A DNA stretch of 37,779 nt, taken from CAZCDS01 sp964497585 (GTDB taxonomy: Bacteria > Desulfobacterota > Desulfomonilia > Desulfomonilales > Desulfomonilaceae). Of this stretch, positions 24,618 through 33,556 are shown piece after piece. A program made the position numbers and the translations under genes. How positions within the stretch are numbered: the stretch's first letter is position 1; each line of letters opens with the position of its first letter. Location of the stretch: positions 1-37,779 of the forward strand of contig CAZCDS010000062.1 of the NCBI GenBank assembly GCA_964497585.1, written 5' to 3'. The notes under the pieces were generated by a model. It saw only the letters and a program-made list of their open reading frames with translations, searched no databases and was not told where the DNA came from.

Positions 24618-26423
24618 TTAATCCATAAAATGGTGTTCATTTGTTTCCACGGTCAGACCGTCTCCTTCCATTAGCCTCATGAAGAGGCCGACCGTCTTGA
24701 CCAGTTCGTAATGAAAAAAGTACTTCATCGTTTGGAGCTTCCCCTGATAAAATGCTTCTTCCACTTCGGACGGCGTACCTGCCAGGGCCTTGGACGCGAC
24801 GTCTCCCATGACCATCCACTGCCAGGCAACGGCAATGATGCTGAAGGCTTCGAGATAGAGGGTCGAGTCTGCCAGAAAGAGTTCCGGTCCCTCTCTTCGG
24901 GAGATTCCGAAGAGATGCTGGGTTGTGTCTTCAAGTCTATCCAAGGCCTGGCCAAGACGGCTGCCGTACGGTTCAATCAATGGGTTCCTCCCAACCGAAT
25001 CAATTGCCTTTCTGACTTCCTCCAAATAGAGCTGATAGGCCCGGCCGTCTTTTATACTGACCTTCCGACCCAACAGATCGAGACCGTGGATGCCGGTGGT
25101 GCCTTCGTGGATCGGATGTATTCTGCAATCACGATAGAATAGTTCCAGGGGGAATTCATCGCAATACCCATAGCCGCCTAGTATTTGGAGACCCTGGCTG
25201 CAAGCTAGGATTCCCATTTCCGACGGATAGCTCTTCGCCACTGGAGTCAGAAGATCCAGGAGGAGAGAACACCTTTCCTGTTCTTCCCCTTGGGTCACCT
25301 TTTTAGCATCCGAATATTGCGCACATAACAGGAGCAGAGCAAGCGAGCCCTCGACCACCGCCCTTTGGAAGAGAAGCATACGTTTGACGTCGGCATGCTG
25401 AATGATGGGCACGGGGGGCAAAGATGGGTCTTTTACCCCAGGTCTGCGGCCTTGAGGCCTTTCCTTGGCATATTCCAGAGAAGCATAGTATGCCGCCGAA
25501 GCAACCGCAGCCGCGCCGATGCCGACCTCGATGCGAGCTTCATTCATCATCTGGAACATGTAGCCGAGGCCCCGGTTTGGCTCGCCGATCAACCACCCAC
25601 GACAGTCATTGCTCTCCCCCATGCTCAATTGAGTGATGGGACAGCCACGGTAGCCCAATTTGTGAAAGACCCCAGCCACATTGACGTCATTGAAAACCAG
25701 CCCTCTCGTTTCGTCGTAACGCAACCTGGGTACTACGAAGAGGGAAATCCCCTTTACCCCTGTCGGGGCTCCCTTTATTCGGGCAAGCATGAGATTGATG
25801 ACGTTATCCACGCCGTCGTGGTCACCACCCGAGATGAATATCTTCTGTCCTCGAATCCGGTAAAAACCTTCTTGGCTCGGCTCAGCCCCGGTCAGGATAT
25901 CCGTCAGAGAGCTTCCCGCCTGGGGTTCGGTCATGGCCATCGTTCCCTGCCACTCACCAGAGAACATTTTGGGAATATATGCCTCTTTCAGCTCTTCCGA
26001 ACCGAAGGATTCGATCAAGTGGGCCGCAGCCGTGGTCAGCATGGGGTAAACACTGGCGGAATAATTGGCCGCGGCGAAAATAAAGGAGAAGGCAGCCTTG
26101 AGGACCTGGGGCAGTTGCATCCCTCCAAGCTCGTATGGAGCGGTGGCTGATATCCATCCGCCTTCCCCGCATTCCCTCATAAATTCCCTCACCACGGGCT
26201 GTACCTTCACCCGTCCGTCAATCAGTTCGGGGGCATGTTGGTCCATTAGCCGAAGGTTCGGCCGGAGTAGTCTCTCGGCGATCTTCATGGCCGTGTCCAG
26301 CACCAGATCGAAACTCTCTCGGCCGTGGTCCTCGAAGTACGAATATTGGCTGATTCGTTCGGTTTGGAGCACCTCATGAATAATGAACTTGATATTTCGA
26401 AGGCTAAGAAATCTTTCCGCCAT
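24618..26423 (-). CDS. Acyl-CoA dehydrogenase, long (601-aa) type
   Basis: FAD enzyme for alpha-beta dehydrogenation of an acyl-CoA, passing electrons to ETF. The core shows AMTEPQAGSSLTD (substrate/FAD loop), KIFISGGDHD, and catalytic Glu440 in IHEGTTGIHGLDLLGRK. Conventional family members are about 380 aa; this one has an N-terminal extension and a 150-residue C-terminal helical extension as in the DmdC-like and very-long-chain-like subgroup. AAGGAGG stands about 11 bases before the ATG. A 236-base gap separates it from the upstream thiolase, so it might have its own promoter. Substrate unknown. Confidence 0.93.
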   Translation of the reverse strand: MAERFLSLRNIKFIIHEVLQTERISQYSYFEDHGRESFDLVLDTAMKIAERLLRPNLRLMDQHAPELIDGRVKVQPVVREFMRECGEGGWISATAPYELGGMQLPQVLKAAFSFIFAAANYSASVYPMLTTAAAHLIESFGSEELKEAYIPKMFSGEWQGTMAMTEPQAGSSLTDILTGAEPSQEGFYRIRGQKIFISGGDHDGVDNVINLMLARIKGAPTGVKGISLFVVPRLRYDETRGLVFNDVNVAGVFHKLGYRGCPITQLSMGESNDCRGWLIGEPNRGLGYMFQMMNEARIEVGIGAAAVASAAYYASLEYAKERPQGRRPGVKDPSLPPVPIIQHADVKRMLLFQRAVVEGSLALLLLCAQYSDAKKVTQGEEQERCSLLLDLLTPVAKSYPSEMGILACSQGLQILGGYGYCDEFPLELFYRDCRIHPIHEGTTGIHGLDLLGRKVSIKDGRAYQLYLEEVRKAIDSVGRNPLIEPYGSRLGQALDRLEDTTQHLFGISRREGPELFLADSTLYLEAFSIIAVAWQWMVMGDVASKALAGTPSEVEEAFYQGKLQTMKYFFHYELVKTVGLFMRLMEGDGLTVETNEHHFMD

Positions 26424-26659
26424 GAATTCGGGACCTCCTTGGCAAGTTTTCGACCATACGCGGAAATCTTTTCACAACGCTCGTCCCGGCATCACATAAA
26501 CCCCCTCCTGATGAGCGCCGGAATCAACCCGCGTCCCTTTCGACTCGACGTCATTCACCCCAATGATCGCAGTACAGCGCTCCTTTCATGCGGAGTGTCT
26601 TTTTGCGTCCCCAAAACCTTGGTCACAATCCCCACGCCGCGGGGCTTGTCCGGCCGGGG

Positions 26660-27850
26660 CTATTGAACGCTCTCTATGACCGTCGTCATACCCATACCGC
26701 CCCCGGAGCAAAGTGTCGCCAAGCCAAGCCTCGATCCCCTTCTTTTCATTTCGTACAGAAGAGTTACCAAGAGCCTAACTCCCGAACAACCCACCGGATG
26801 ACCCAAAGCAATTCCGCTTCCGTTCACATTCGTGATTTCCCGGTTCAGCCGGAGTTCCCTTTCCACCGCAAGATACTGCGCCGCGAAGGCTTCGTTTACC
26901 TCTATCAGGTTAATCTCGTCGAGCGTCAGATTACCTTTTGCAAGTGCCTTGCGGGTGGCGGGGACGGGGCCGTAGCCCATGATGTCCGGGTCGACGCCGG
27001 CTACCCCGTAGCACACGATTCTTGCCAGAGGCGTAATTCCCAACTCTTGTGCCTTCCCAAGGCTCATAAGCATAACGCCGGCCGACCCGTCATTGATGCC
27101 GGAGGAGTTTCCCGCAGTGACCGTGCCGTCTTTCTTGAAGACGGGTTTCAGTTTGGCCAGTTTCTCCAAGGTTATATCGGGCCTCGGATGCTCGTCCGTA
27201 TCAATAATCTTGCTGTCCCCCTTCCTCTGAGGGATCTCGAAGGGCATTATCTCGTCTACGAATCGCCCGTCCTTGATTGCTGCAATGGCTCTCACGTTAC
27301 TAGTGTGGGCCACTTCATCCTGGTCAGCCCGTGAGATATCATACTTCTCAGCCAGATTCTCGGCCGTCATCCCCATTCCCACGCCGGTTCCCAATTCAGT
27401 AAGCCCGTCCCACATGCCATCTCTCAACTCAACATGGTTCATCCTTACGCCCCACCGTATTCCGTCGAGCGTATAAGGAACCGTGCTCATGCTTTCCGTG
27501 CCGCCGGCCAGCACGATGGAAGCGTCACCCAACTTGATGGCCTGGGTTCCGGAGACTACGGCCTGCATTGCCGACGTGCAGGTTCGATGTATGGTAAACG
27601 CAGGGACCTCTACGGGAATGCCGGCCTTGAGAGACGCCACTCGCGCCATATTTGTCTCGTCTTTGGTTCTCTGATAGCAGCAGCCCCACATGACATCGTC
27701 AATCAGGCCGGACTCCACGCCCGAACGCTTGACAACCTCTTTCATGAGCGGTGCCGTTAAATCCGTTGCCTTGACATCACGGAAGGACCCACCAAAGGTC
27801 CCTATGGCGGTTCTGGCGGCCGAAACAATGACCACATCCGACTTATTCAT
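26660..27850 (-). CDS. Thiolase, acetyl-CoA C-acyltransferase (396 aa)
   Basis: All family motifs are present: Cys91 in HRTCTSAMQAVVSG, LAGGTESMS, NEAFAAQYL, GSGIALGHPVGCSG and LCSGGGMGMTTV. Start at 27850 has GGAGAG seven bases upstream; an in-frame ATG 24 bases upstream lacks a site. It starts 24 bases after the VOC protein gene, so the two are cotranscribed. The motif set and length are those of degradative acetyl-CoA acetyltransferases. Confidence 0.94.
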   Translation of the reverse strand: MNKSDVVIVSAARTAIGTFGGSFRDVKATDLTAPLMKEVVKRSGVESGLIDDVMWGCCYQRTKDETNMARVASLKAGIPVEVPAFTIHRTCTSAMQAVVSGTQAIKLGDASIVLAGGTESMSTVPYTLDGIRWGVRMNHVELRDGMWDGLTELGTGVGMGMTAENLAEKYDISRADQDEVAHTSNVRAIAAIKDGRFVDEIMPFEIPQRKGDSKIIDTDEHPRPDITLEKLAKLKPVFKKDGTVTAGNSSGINDGSAGVMLMSLGKAQELGITPLARIVCYGVAGVDPDIMGYGPVPATRKALAKGNLTLDEINLIEVNEAFAAQYLAVERELRLNREITNVNGSGIALGHPVGCSGVRLLVTLLYEMKRRGSRLGLATLCSGGGMGMTTVIESVQ

Positions 27851-27874
27851 CGCGAACTCTCCATATAGCCGCAT

Positions 27875-28282
27875 TTAGCGGTTTGGTCGATAGATCTCGA
27901 TCTGGACTCCGTGCGCCGATTTGGGATGCGCGAAATTCACCTCCCCGAAATCTCCCCGCAACGTCTCCTTGAACACGAATTCCAGACCCCGGCGCGCAAG
28001 CTCCTCGACGGAGGAGCCCACATCGTCAACTTCGATCGAAAGCAAAAAGAGACCTTCTCCCTTGCTCTTCACGAACTTGGCCACGGAGGTGTTTTCGTCA
28101 ATGGCGGCAATGAGCGTTATGAACGTACCGTTGATGTCCAACTTGGCTCCTTTGAGCCCTGCAAAGGCGAAGTCGCCTTCTCCGAGTGGTTGGGATTTCA
28201 CCCCGAACACTTTTTCATATTTCTTTACCGCCTCTTCCAGATCCTTAACTGCAATATTGATACCGTAGATTCCTTTTATCAT
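27875..28282 (-). CDS. VOC-family protein, methylmalonyl-CoA epimerase-like (135 aa)
   Basis: Single-domain glyoxalase/VOC fold: two beta-alpha-beta modules starting INIAVKDLEEAVKKYEKVFG and LFLLSIEVDDVGSSVEELAR. His/Glu metal-ligand pattern is incomplete by eye: the usual first His of epimerases (DHIGIAV) is replaced by Asn (YGINIAV), while FAHPKSAHGVQIEIY keeps the His and Glu at the end. It may therefore be a relative without epimerase activity. GGGAGG is four bases before the ATG. First gene of the operon leading to thiolase, acyl-CoA dehydrogenase, SDR and thiolase. Confidence 0.8.
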   Translation of the reverse strand: MIKGIYGINIAVKDLEEAVKKYEKVFGVKSQPLGEGDFAFAGLKGAKLDINGTFITLIAAIDENTSVAKFVKSKGEGLFLLSIEVDDVGSSVEELARRGLEFVFKETLRGDFGEVNFAHPKSAHGVQIEIYRPNR

Positions 28283-29615
28283 GGCGCCTCCCTCGCTGAT
28301 TTTGGTCGTATTCGTTATTGTTCTCCTCAAATGCTCCATCAACCCTTTCCGTCATTCCTGCGGCTTGAGAATTCTACTCGAGATCCGATAGAGATCGTCC
28401 CTATTCTTCCTTCGGTCCAAGGCGCTCTCCCCTTCTTCTAGAACCGGTAAGTTGGAAAGCGACTTGCTTTCCTCGTGATCGAGGAATTCGGCTTACTCCC
28501 TGCCTTGCCGGCACCTGCCCCAGCAGCTCTCGCGTGCCCGGCGCCCTACACGCCTCAAGGTATGGCGGTCAACGCTTGTCGTTGAGCGGCTTCTACGGGC
28601 CGCACTAATGCTCGAGCTGCTCTCTCTTCCCTTGCGTTACTCCGGCAAGAGGCTCCTCGTTCATCAGATCGTTGGCTTCCTCTTCCACGACGACGAAAAG
28701 CCCGCCAGCCATCCCTTGCAGCGGTCTTCGAGAAACCCTCGGCACTCTCACGCCGGACCGCGCCGAGGTGGTGATGAAAGGATGAGCAAGCTTCATGCCA
28801 GGACACCCGACAAAAAAAGAGCCAAGAAGGATGCTTGCGTCGTCGAGAAGGTCGCTCGAAACAGAGGTGATCTTCTCCCGGTGAAAGTTCGAGCGGTTTC
28901 GAGCGGATCTCGGCGACGTTGGGGCTTTCCTCCGTTCAATGGCTTCGTCGGATTGAAGTGGGCGAACCCGGCGCCAGCGTACAAGCGCCGTCTCCTCCGT
29001 TGACGCTCAACGAAGATTTGAGAGATAAGTCCCGATGGCTGAATCACATCAATCTCATCCAAGCGCTTGCCGGCTCGCATGCCTTCCGAAGCTCAGGGTA
29101 TGGTATGAGGACGGTCCCGTCGCCACAGTGCCTCAGGACGGTTGCAGAGAGACGAACATCCTTTATCCGACACCCTTTGGACAAGTGATTCCAACTTCGA
29201 TCGCCTCCGCTCGATGATTCAGTATACCAGCAAAAAGGGCCTACATGCTGGCTTCACTGGAAATCAGAAGAACAACCGGCGCACTGTGAACTTGTAATTC
29301 TTGTGTTGTAGAAGCGGCTCCCCCGATATGAACTCGCCCGGACCAGGCAGGATCGAACGATTTGCGAGCACTCTTGTGCGAAGTCCGAACAGCAAGAGAA
29401 GAACTTCAGGAGATCGTCTCGACTACCCCTCTTGACGGTCCGGGCCATGGGACCTGGAGACCCGCGCGTACCATACGGGCGAGCCAGGGAGGACTCCGCT
29501 TAAAAAAATACGATTCGATTGACCCATGGGAACTCGAACCGGTCGAACGATCCGTAGGTATTTGCATGTGCCGCTCTTCCGAGTACTACGTTGTTGGTGA
29601 GGAGTCGTCCCTCCA
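28283..29615. other. Gene-free stretch of about 1.3 kb
   Basis: No gene could be supported. Overlapping open frames on both strands (for example 28605-28796 minus and 28608-29003 plus) have no ribosome binding site and no recognisable motif. The minus frame at 28605-28796 (GMAGGLFVVVEEEANDLMNE) looks protein-like and might be a decayed remnant. The part just right of 28282 must hold the promoter of the acyl-CoA operon. Confidence 0.35.
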
Positions 29616-29816
29616 TCATTCACAATCAAACGCCACAGTGAAGTGAAAAGAGATTTCGCCAGCCACTTTCCGGGCAGAACATTGCAGAGTCCCCTCATAA
29701 TCAACATAGTGTAATTCCACCAACTTCCGAATCGCAGAAAAAATCTGATCAAGTGCCCCCAATAGCATACGGGGAGTCTCAACACAGCGCACTTCCGAAG
29801 ATTGGCCTGATGTCAT
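29616..29816 (-). CDS. Hypothetical small protein (66 aa)
   Basis: GGGAGGA lies nine bases before an ATG at 29816. The product contains MLLGALDQIFSAIRKLVELH, then VDYEGTLQCSARKVAGEISF, a helix followed by strands, ending with TGA. No family recognised and no transmembrane segment. It lies 77 bases after the membrane protein gene and would be the last gene of its transcript. Its ribosome binding site is buried in the hairpin at 29826-29849. Confidence 0.4.
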   Translation of the reverse strand: MTSGQSSEVRCVETPRMLLGALDQIFSAIRKLVELHYVDYEGTLQCSARKVAGEISFHFTVAFDCE

Positions 29817-29825
29817 AAGAGGCGT

Positions 29826-29849
29826 CCTCCCGTCATGCTTGACGGGAGG
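29826..29849 (-). promoter_or_regulatory. Perfect hairpin covering the ribosome binding site of the 66-aa frame
   Basis: Ten-base perfect arms around a four-base loop (minus strand CCTCCCGTCA-AGCA-TGACGGGAGG), 45 bases after the membrane protein stop. No T-run follows. The 3' arm contains GGGAGG, the ribosome binding site of the 66-aa ORF, so the stem could block its translation or stabilise the upstream mRNA end. Confidence 0.5.
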
Positions 29850-29893
29850 GCGAGGTTCACAGAAGCCTGCCAGGGCCACGACCCAGCGCTTGC

Positions 29894-30997
29894 TCATGCA
29901 GCCTGATCCGGTGGTGGTGTGCCCGGCGGTGTGGGCAGCGTCAACGGCCATCTCAACCAGAAAGCGTTGTGCGGGATGAGGGCCGGAGCGACAATGCAGA
30001 GGTTGAGATAGATGATCAGGATATTCACGTCCGCGGGCAATTTGGCCGCCGCTATCCTCTCGGCCGCGGGACCGAGAACCACTCTCAGCACGACAATCCA
30101 GATGACCGTCAGCACGCACACGATGATGAACGCAGATATCGCCCTCTTGAAATGGGTGAATTGGGTGATTCCCCAGAACTGAAGATGCCACGAATAGATC
30201 AACGACCAAAATATTATGGATGAGGCGACGGCCCCGAAGGAGAAGGTCGGACTCAGCCCCAGGGCCAAACTGCCGTTCCAGAATATGTAGGCGAGGATGT
30301 GGGCGAGAATAGTCTGACCGATCGCTCCACCCGGATGTCCCCAGCTACCGAAGGGCCATCCCTGGGTCGTGAAAACGGGATTGAATACGAAGAACCAGGC
30401 TATTGCCCAAACCAGGTAGCCCGTCAACCAGTTGACGTTCAGCGGCCCCTTGTGATCCATCGGCGTATTCGCAAAAGGGGTTCCGGCGAGATTGGTGAAG
30501 ACGTTCCAGATGATGATCGTGAGAACCATGATGATGGTGAATCCCACTGCCATCGTTCCCCAGGGATGGATTCGCCCCTTGAACGGCCAACCGTTCCAGT
30601 TGATTCCGTAGAGAAGGGTAAGCCAGAAGGAAATTACGCCGAACCAGAGATACAATGGTCCCATAGGCCATCCCGGATAGATGAACCTCATGAAGAGCAA
30701 GATGGCGAAGGTGAAGACGACCCATATGATAATCATCCCGATTCCTGCCACAATCCGGGACTTCTCAGGGTTCCACCATTGTCCCCCCGGTGGGGCCAGC
30801 GGGAAGTTGTCCCCGAGCAGGGCTACACAGCCGAGCGCGACAAGCATCATGAGCGTCGCAGGGATGATCTTCAGGACAATGAGCCCAACAGGGATCGCGT
30901 AGACGAAGATGACGACTCCGACAACCGCGAAGGCGACGAATTGGATCAGCCCGGCAACCGGACCGGTCGGTCCGATGCCCACTTTCCGGTCTTCCAT
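29894..30997 (-). CDS. Ten-helix membrane protein of unknown function (367 aa)
   Basis: Not recognised as a named transporter family. About ten hydrophobic helices are visible, the first at residues 16-35 (GLIQFVAFAVVGVVIFVYAI) and the last near 330-350. It is unusually rich in Trp and Pro in the loops (GWPMGPLYLWFG, GWPFGSWGHPGGAIG). The C-terminal tail is proline-rich. No P-loop, no signal peptide apart from helix 1. GGGGAGG lies eight bases before the ATG at 30997, so I prefer it to an in-frame start 45 bases upstream. It follows the phenylphosphate carboxylase genes on the same strand, so uptake of an aromatic substrate or ion-coupled transport is possible but unproven. Confidence 0.75.
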   Translation of the reverse strand: MEDRKVGIGPTGPVAGLIQFVAFAVVGVVIFVYAIPVGLIVLKIIPATLMMLVALGCVALLGDNFPLAPPGGQWWNPEKSRIVAGIGMIIIWVVFTFAILLFMRFIYPGWPMGPLYLWFGVISFWLTLLYGINWNGWPFKGRIHPWGTMAVGFTIIMVLTIIIWNVFTNLAGTPFANTPMDHKGPLNVNWLTGYLVWAIAWFFVFNPVFTTQGWPFGSWGHPGGAIGQTILAHILAYIFWNGSLALGLSPTFSFGAVASSIIFWSLIYSWHLQFWGITQFTHFKRAISAFIIVCVLTVIWIVVLRVVLGPAAERIAAAKLPADVNILIIYLNLCIVAPALIPHNAFWLRWPLTLPTPPGTPPPDQAA

Positions 30998-31228
30998 GAC
31001 GAGTACCTCCCCACTTTGAGATGGCCGCCCACCCTGCGGCAATTGAGGTAAGTTGGAGAGACTTCCGGGGCGGATCTGTGACGTACGCGTCCCTCCAATA
31101 TCTGCAAGTCATCCGGTTGAGTCCCGGCCATCCGGAAAATCTTGATTACTGTCGTCACCCCTTCGATACCGCGTCGCTTTGAAGCAAGGAAGATTGTTGC
31201 GCCGAATCAGCGAACACCCTCCTGATTC

Positions 31229-31405
31229 TCAGCTCAACAGGAGCCCGGCGCTTCGCTTTACCATGACCTGGGAGTTCGATTGACCTGCGTTGGGGCCGAT
31301 TATCGACAGAATTTCTCCGTCTCTTACATGGAAGAAAACATCCAGCAGGGCCTGAATACCTTTGAAGCTCTTGGACAGGTCGCTAACAGCAAGTCCTTCG
31401 GGCAT
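31229..31405 (-). pseudogene. LivG/LivF-type ABC ATPase, N-terminal remnant (58 aa)
   Basis: The frame reads MPEGLAVSDLSKSFKGIQAL, then a segment ending in VRDGEILSIIGPN, the typical start of a branched-chain amino-acid-type ABC ATPase. The Walker A that should read GPNGAGKTT is degenerate (GPNAGQSNS) and the frame ends ten or so residues later. Signature motif and Walker B are absent. It is the fossil of an ABC uptake system, cut by a deletion next to the phenylphosphate carboxylase operon. No other components are left nearby. Confidence 0.7.
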
Positions 31406-31842
31406 TGAATACTCTCCCTCGGAGGGCCCAACTCACCGTGACTTTGGCAGATGCGCGGATTATCTCTCCGCCTAGGCAGTCTGTCGGCCGGCATTCAAAC
31501 GGTCGATTTTCACTTCATTAGCGGCAATCTCGCCGAATCCGAGCAACTCGTCCTTAAGTGGATTCCCTCAAGACACTCGGCGGAATTTGCTGAACGAATC
31601 CCAACACCGCCTGACACGAGGTGTGCCTTGCCGCATCAAGGAAGGAGCCTTTCTCGCAGTCCGGTTATCGCGCGCGTGGTAGGATACACCCGCAGGATTC
31701 TCGACACATTCCCGTCATGCTGGCGTCGCCCCAAGGGACGTCTTTGGCCTGGGGCTTATTCGGGCTCTTACACTTAGCATTTCAGATCCGGGAAAAATGC
31801 TGCTCCTTCGCGTCTGATGATCCCAGTTCAGGAGCCTCACTC
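31406..31842. other. Gene-free stretch after the carboxylase operon
   Basis: About 440 bases between the 10-kDa subunit gene and the ABC remnant. A plus-strand frame at 31451-31777 has no ribosome binding site or motif. No strong T-run terminator was found after 31843. It may be further decayed transporter sequence. Confidence 0.35.
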
Positions 31843-32100
31843 CTACAGGAACTGTTTGGGAATTCTGTCGACCTCCTCAAGAATCTTGATGGACCAGGGC
31901 TCAGGTTGCAGCTCTCCTTTTTGAAACCTGATCCAGAGTTTGTCGGGAAATTCGTCAGCGTCACTCGATACTTCGGCCTTTACGATCTTGGCCTCGTATT
32001 TGTAGTGGCCGGGTTCCAGGCTCCGGATATTCAGCTCGATTCCTACCTTCTCCTTCAGGTCGGTCAAGTCCTTCAGGACGAAAGTATCATATTCACCCAT
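31843..32100 (-). CDS. ppcC: Phenylphosphate carboxylase 10-kDa (gamma) subunit-like (85 aa)
   Basis: A small, charged, beta-rich protein (EYDTFVLKDLTDLKEKVGIE, GHYKYEAKIVKAEVSS) with no cofactor motif. In Thauera aromatica the enzyme has four subunits, and the gamma subunit is a unique protein of about 10 kDa. Size, position directly after a UbiD-type gene (19-base gap) and the surrounding genes make this assignment likely; I cannot verify residue-level homology. GGAGG is seven bases before the ATG. Last gene of the operon, TAG stop. Confidence 0.65.
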   Translation of the reverse strand: MGEYDTFVLKDLTDLKEKVGIELNIRSLEPGHYKYEAKIVKAEVSSDADEFPDKLWIRFQKGELQPEPWSIKILEEVDRIPKQFL

Positions 32101-32119
32101 AGTCCTTCCTCCATTGTCC

Positions 32120-33556
32120 CTATTTGTAACCGTAGTTCTGCCAGTTCTTCAGTACTCGGTCCTTTATCTCCTCCGGGTAAGCCGTATTGAAGGAGATGAG
32201 TCTGGGCCGCTCCGTCTTTCTGTCCCAGTGAATGGGGAAGGTGCAATCGAAAAGCACCTGGGCGCCTTTTCCCAGTTTCCGGTCTTCCGGCTCAAGAAAG
32301 GTCGTCACCGGGCTGGCCAGTCCGTGAGAGTAAATCCTGATTCCAGTGACCGGATGACAGCGCGTTGAGAAGGTATGCATCACTTCCGCCCAATTATATA
32401 TATCGACGTCATCCTCGACTACCAGGACATAATAGAACCACGGACTCAGCTTGCTGCCGAAGACCAGGTTAGCAATTTGCGTCGCAATGTTCGTGTAGGC
32501 CGGCTTCACGCCGACGACGACGAGATGATGAGTGGACTCCGGATACATATAGACTCCGGTAATCGGGATCCCCTGGCTCCTGAGAAGCCGATCCATTTCC
32601 AGACTCAGCGAGAAGGAACGCAGAAGCTGTCCTTCGTCGGTCGGCATTCCCATGTTGGCCATCGTCAAAATGGGATTGTCCCGATAGGTAATACAGTTGA
32701 CTCGATATACATTTCTTCCTTCCCGAGGAGATGTTCTGTAGCCCACGTACTCTCCGAAGGGCCCTTCGTCAATCTTGACATTAGGAATAAGCTCCCCTTC
32801 GATAATGATCTCGGCGCGTGCCGGCACCTCCAGGTCCACCGTCTCGCACTTGACCAGCTCCACCGGCTTCTGACGCAGCATCCCGGAGAAGACATCTTCT
32901 TCGATGGCTGCAGGCGCCGAAGAGGCCATGGCCGACAACGGGTCGGGTCCGATCACTGCGGCGAAGGGAAGCGCCTTGTTCGCCGGCTCACACTTGCCAT
33001 AAAACATCTTACCCATATCAGAGAAGGGCAGAACCAGCCCGGTCATCGTCCTGCGATCATGCGCCATCAGACGATACATGCCCCAGTTCAGCGTTCTGTC
33101 TTCGGGATCTCTTGCGACCACGAAATGCCACGTCCCCACATACCTTCCACCATCCCCTTCGTGCACCATCGGGATGGGGAGGCTGAACAGGTCCGCGTCC
33201 TCACCCTTCAGAATGTTTTCCTTGCAGGGGGCATTCTTCTTTTCGACGGTGACCGCGGGAACGGGGTCGCTCTCCGTCCTTTTGATATATTCCTTGCCTA
33301 TGTCCGGAATCGAGGTGTCAAAATCCAGGCCGAGAGCTACAGCCAGCCTCCTGTATGTGGACAACAAAGCTCCGGCCATCCTGAACCCAGGGTAGTCCTT
33401 GATGTTCTGGAAAAAAGGAACCGGGGCGCCCGTCTCACATACCCGCCTGACGATAGCTCCGGCCTCCAGGTCCCAGTCGACCTCCTGCTCGATCCGCACC
33501 ATGTCACCGTATTCGCCCAGGGCCTCCAGGTATTCCCTATTGTCGTCGAAAGTCAT
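32120..33556 (-). CDS. ppcA: UbiD-type subunit of phenylphosphate carboxylase (478 aa)
   Basis: Carboxylates the phenolate released from phenylphosphate to 4-hydroxybenzoate. UbiD-family pattern: DGGRYVGTWHFVVARDPE, then Asn157 and Arg162 in NWGMYR, and EGPFGEYVGY with Glu264 and Glu269, the positions of the catalytic Arg-Glu-Glu set of the prenylated-flavin decarboxylases. The VVEDDVDIYNWAEVMHTFST block is also intact. The metal-ligand His expected near 185 looks replaced (MGKMFYG). GGAGG is seven bases before the ATG at 33556; an in-frame start 66 bases upstream has none. The alpha versus beta label is by size only (this copy is longer) and could be swapped with the gene at 34340. Confidence 0.85.
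   Translation of the reverse strand: MTFDDNREYLEALGEYGDMVRIEQEVDWDLEAGAIVRRVCETGAPVPFFQNIKDYPGFRMAGALLSTYRRLAVALGLDFDTSIPDIGKEYIKRTESDPVPAVTVEKKNAPCKENILKGEDADLFSLPIPMVHEGDGGRYVGTWHFVVARDPEDRTLNWGMYRLMAHDRRTMTGLVLPFSDMGKMFYGKCEPANKALPFAAVIGPDPLSAMASSAPAAIEEDVFSGMLRQKPVELVKCETVDLEVPARAEIIIEGELIPNVKIDEGPFGEYVGYRTSPREGRNVYRVNCITYRDNPILTMANMGMPTDEGQLLRSFSLSLEMDRLLRSQGIPITGVYMYPESTHHLVVVGVKPAYTNIATQIANLVFGSKLSPWFYYVLVVEDDVDIYNWAEVMHTFSTRCHPVTGIRIYSHGLASPVTTFLEPEDRKLGKGAQVLFDCTFPIHWDRKTERPRLISFNTAYPEEIKDRVLKNWQNYGYK

Noticed and set aside
26442..26456. Sigma-54-like site TGGTCGAAAACTTGC on the minus strand in front of the acyl-CoA dehydrogenase gene
   Set aside because: Spacing and TTGC are right, but the predicted transcription start would fall downstream of the gene's ribosome binding site, so it cannot drive this gene.
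28555..29217. Several overlapping frames (28608-29003 plus, 28605-28796 minus and others)
   Set aside because: No ribosome binding site, arginine- and serine-rich chance composition, no recognisable domain.
29500..29560. Possible tRNA-like T-arm sequence near 29535
   Set aside because: No matching acceptor, D-arm or anticodon stem could be built around it; no tRNA or rRNA was found anywhere in the window.
30299..31051. 250-aa plus-strand frame opposite the membrane protein
   Set aside because: Its extremely Asp/Glu/Arg/Pro-rich translation is the expected shadow of hydrophobic codons on the other strand.
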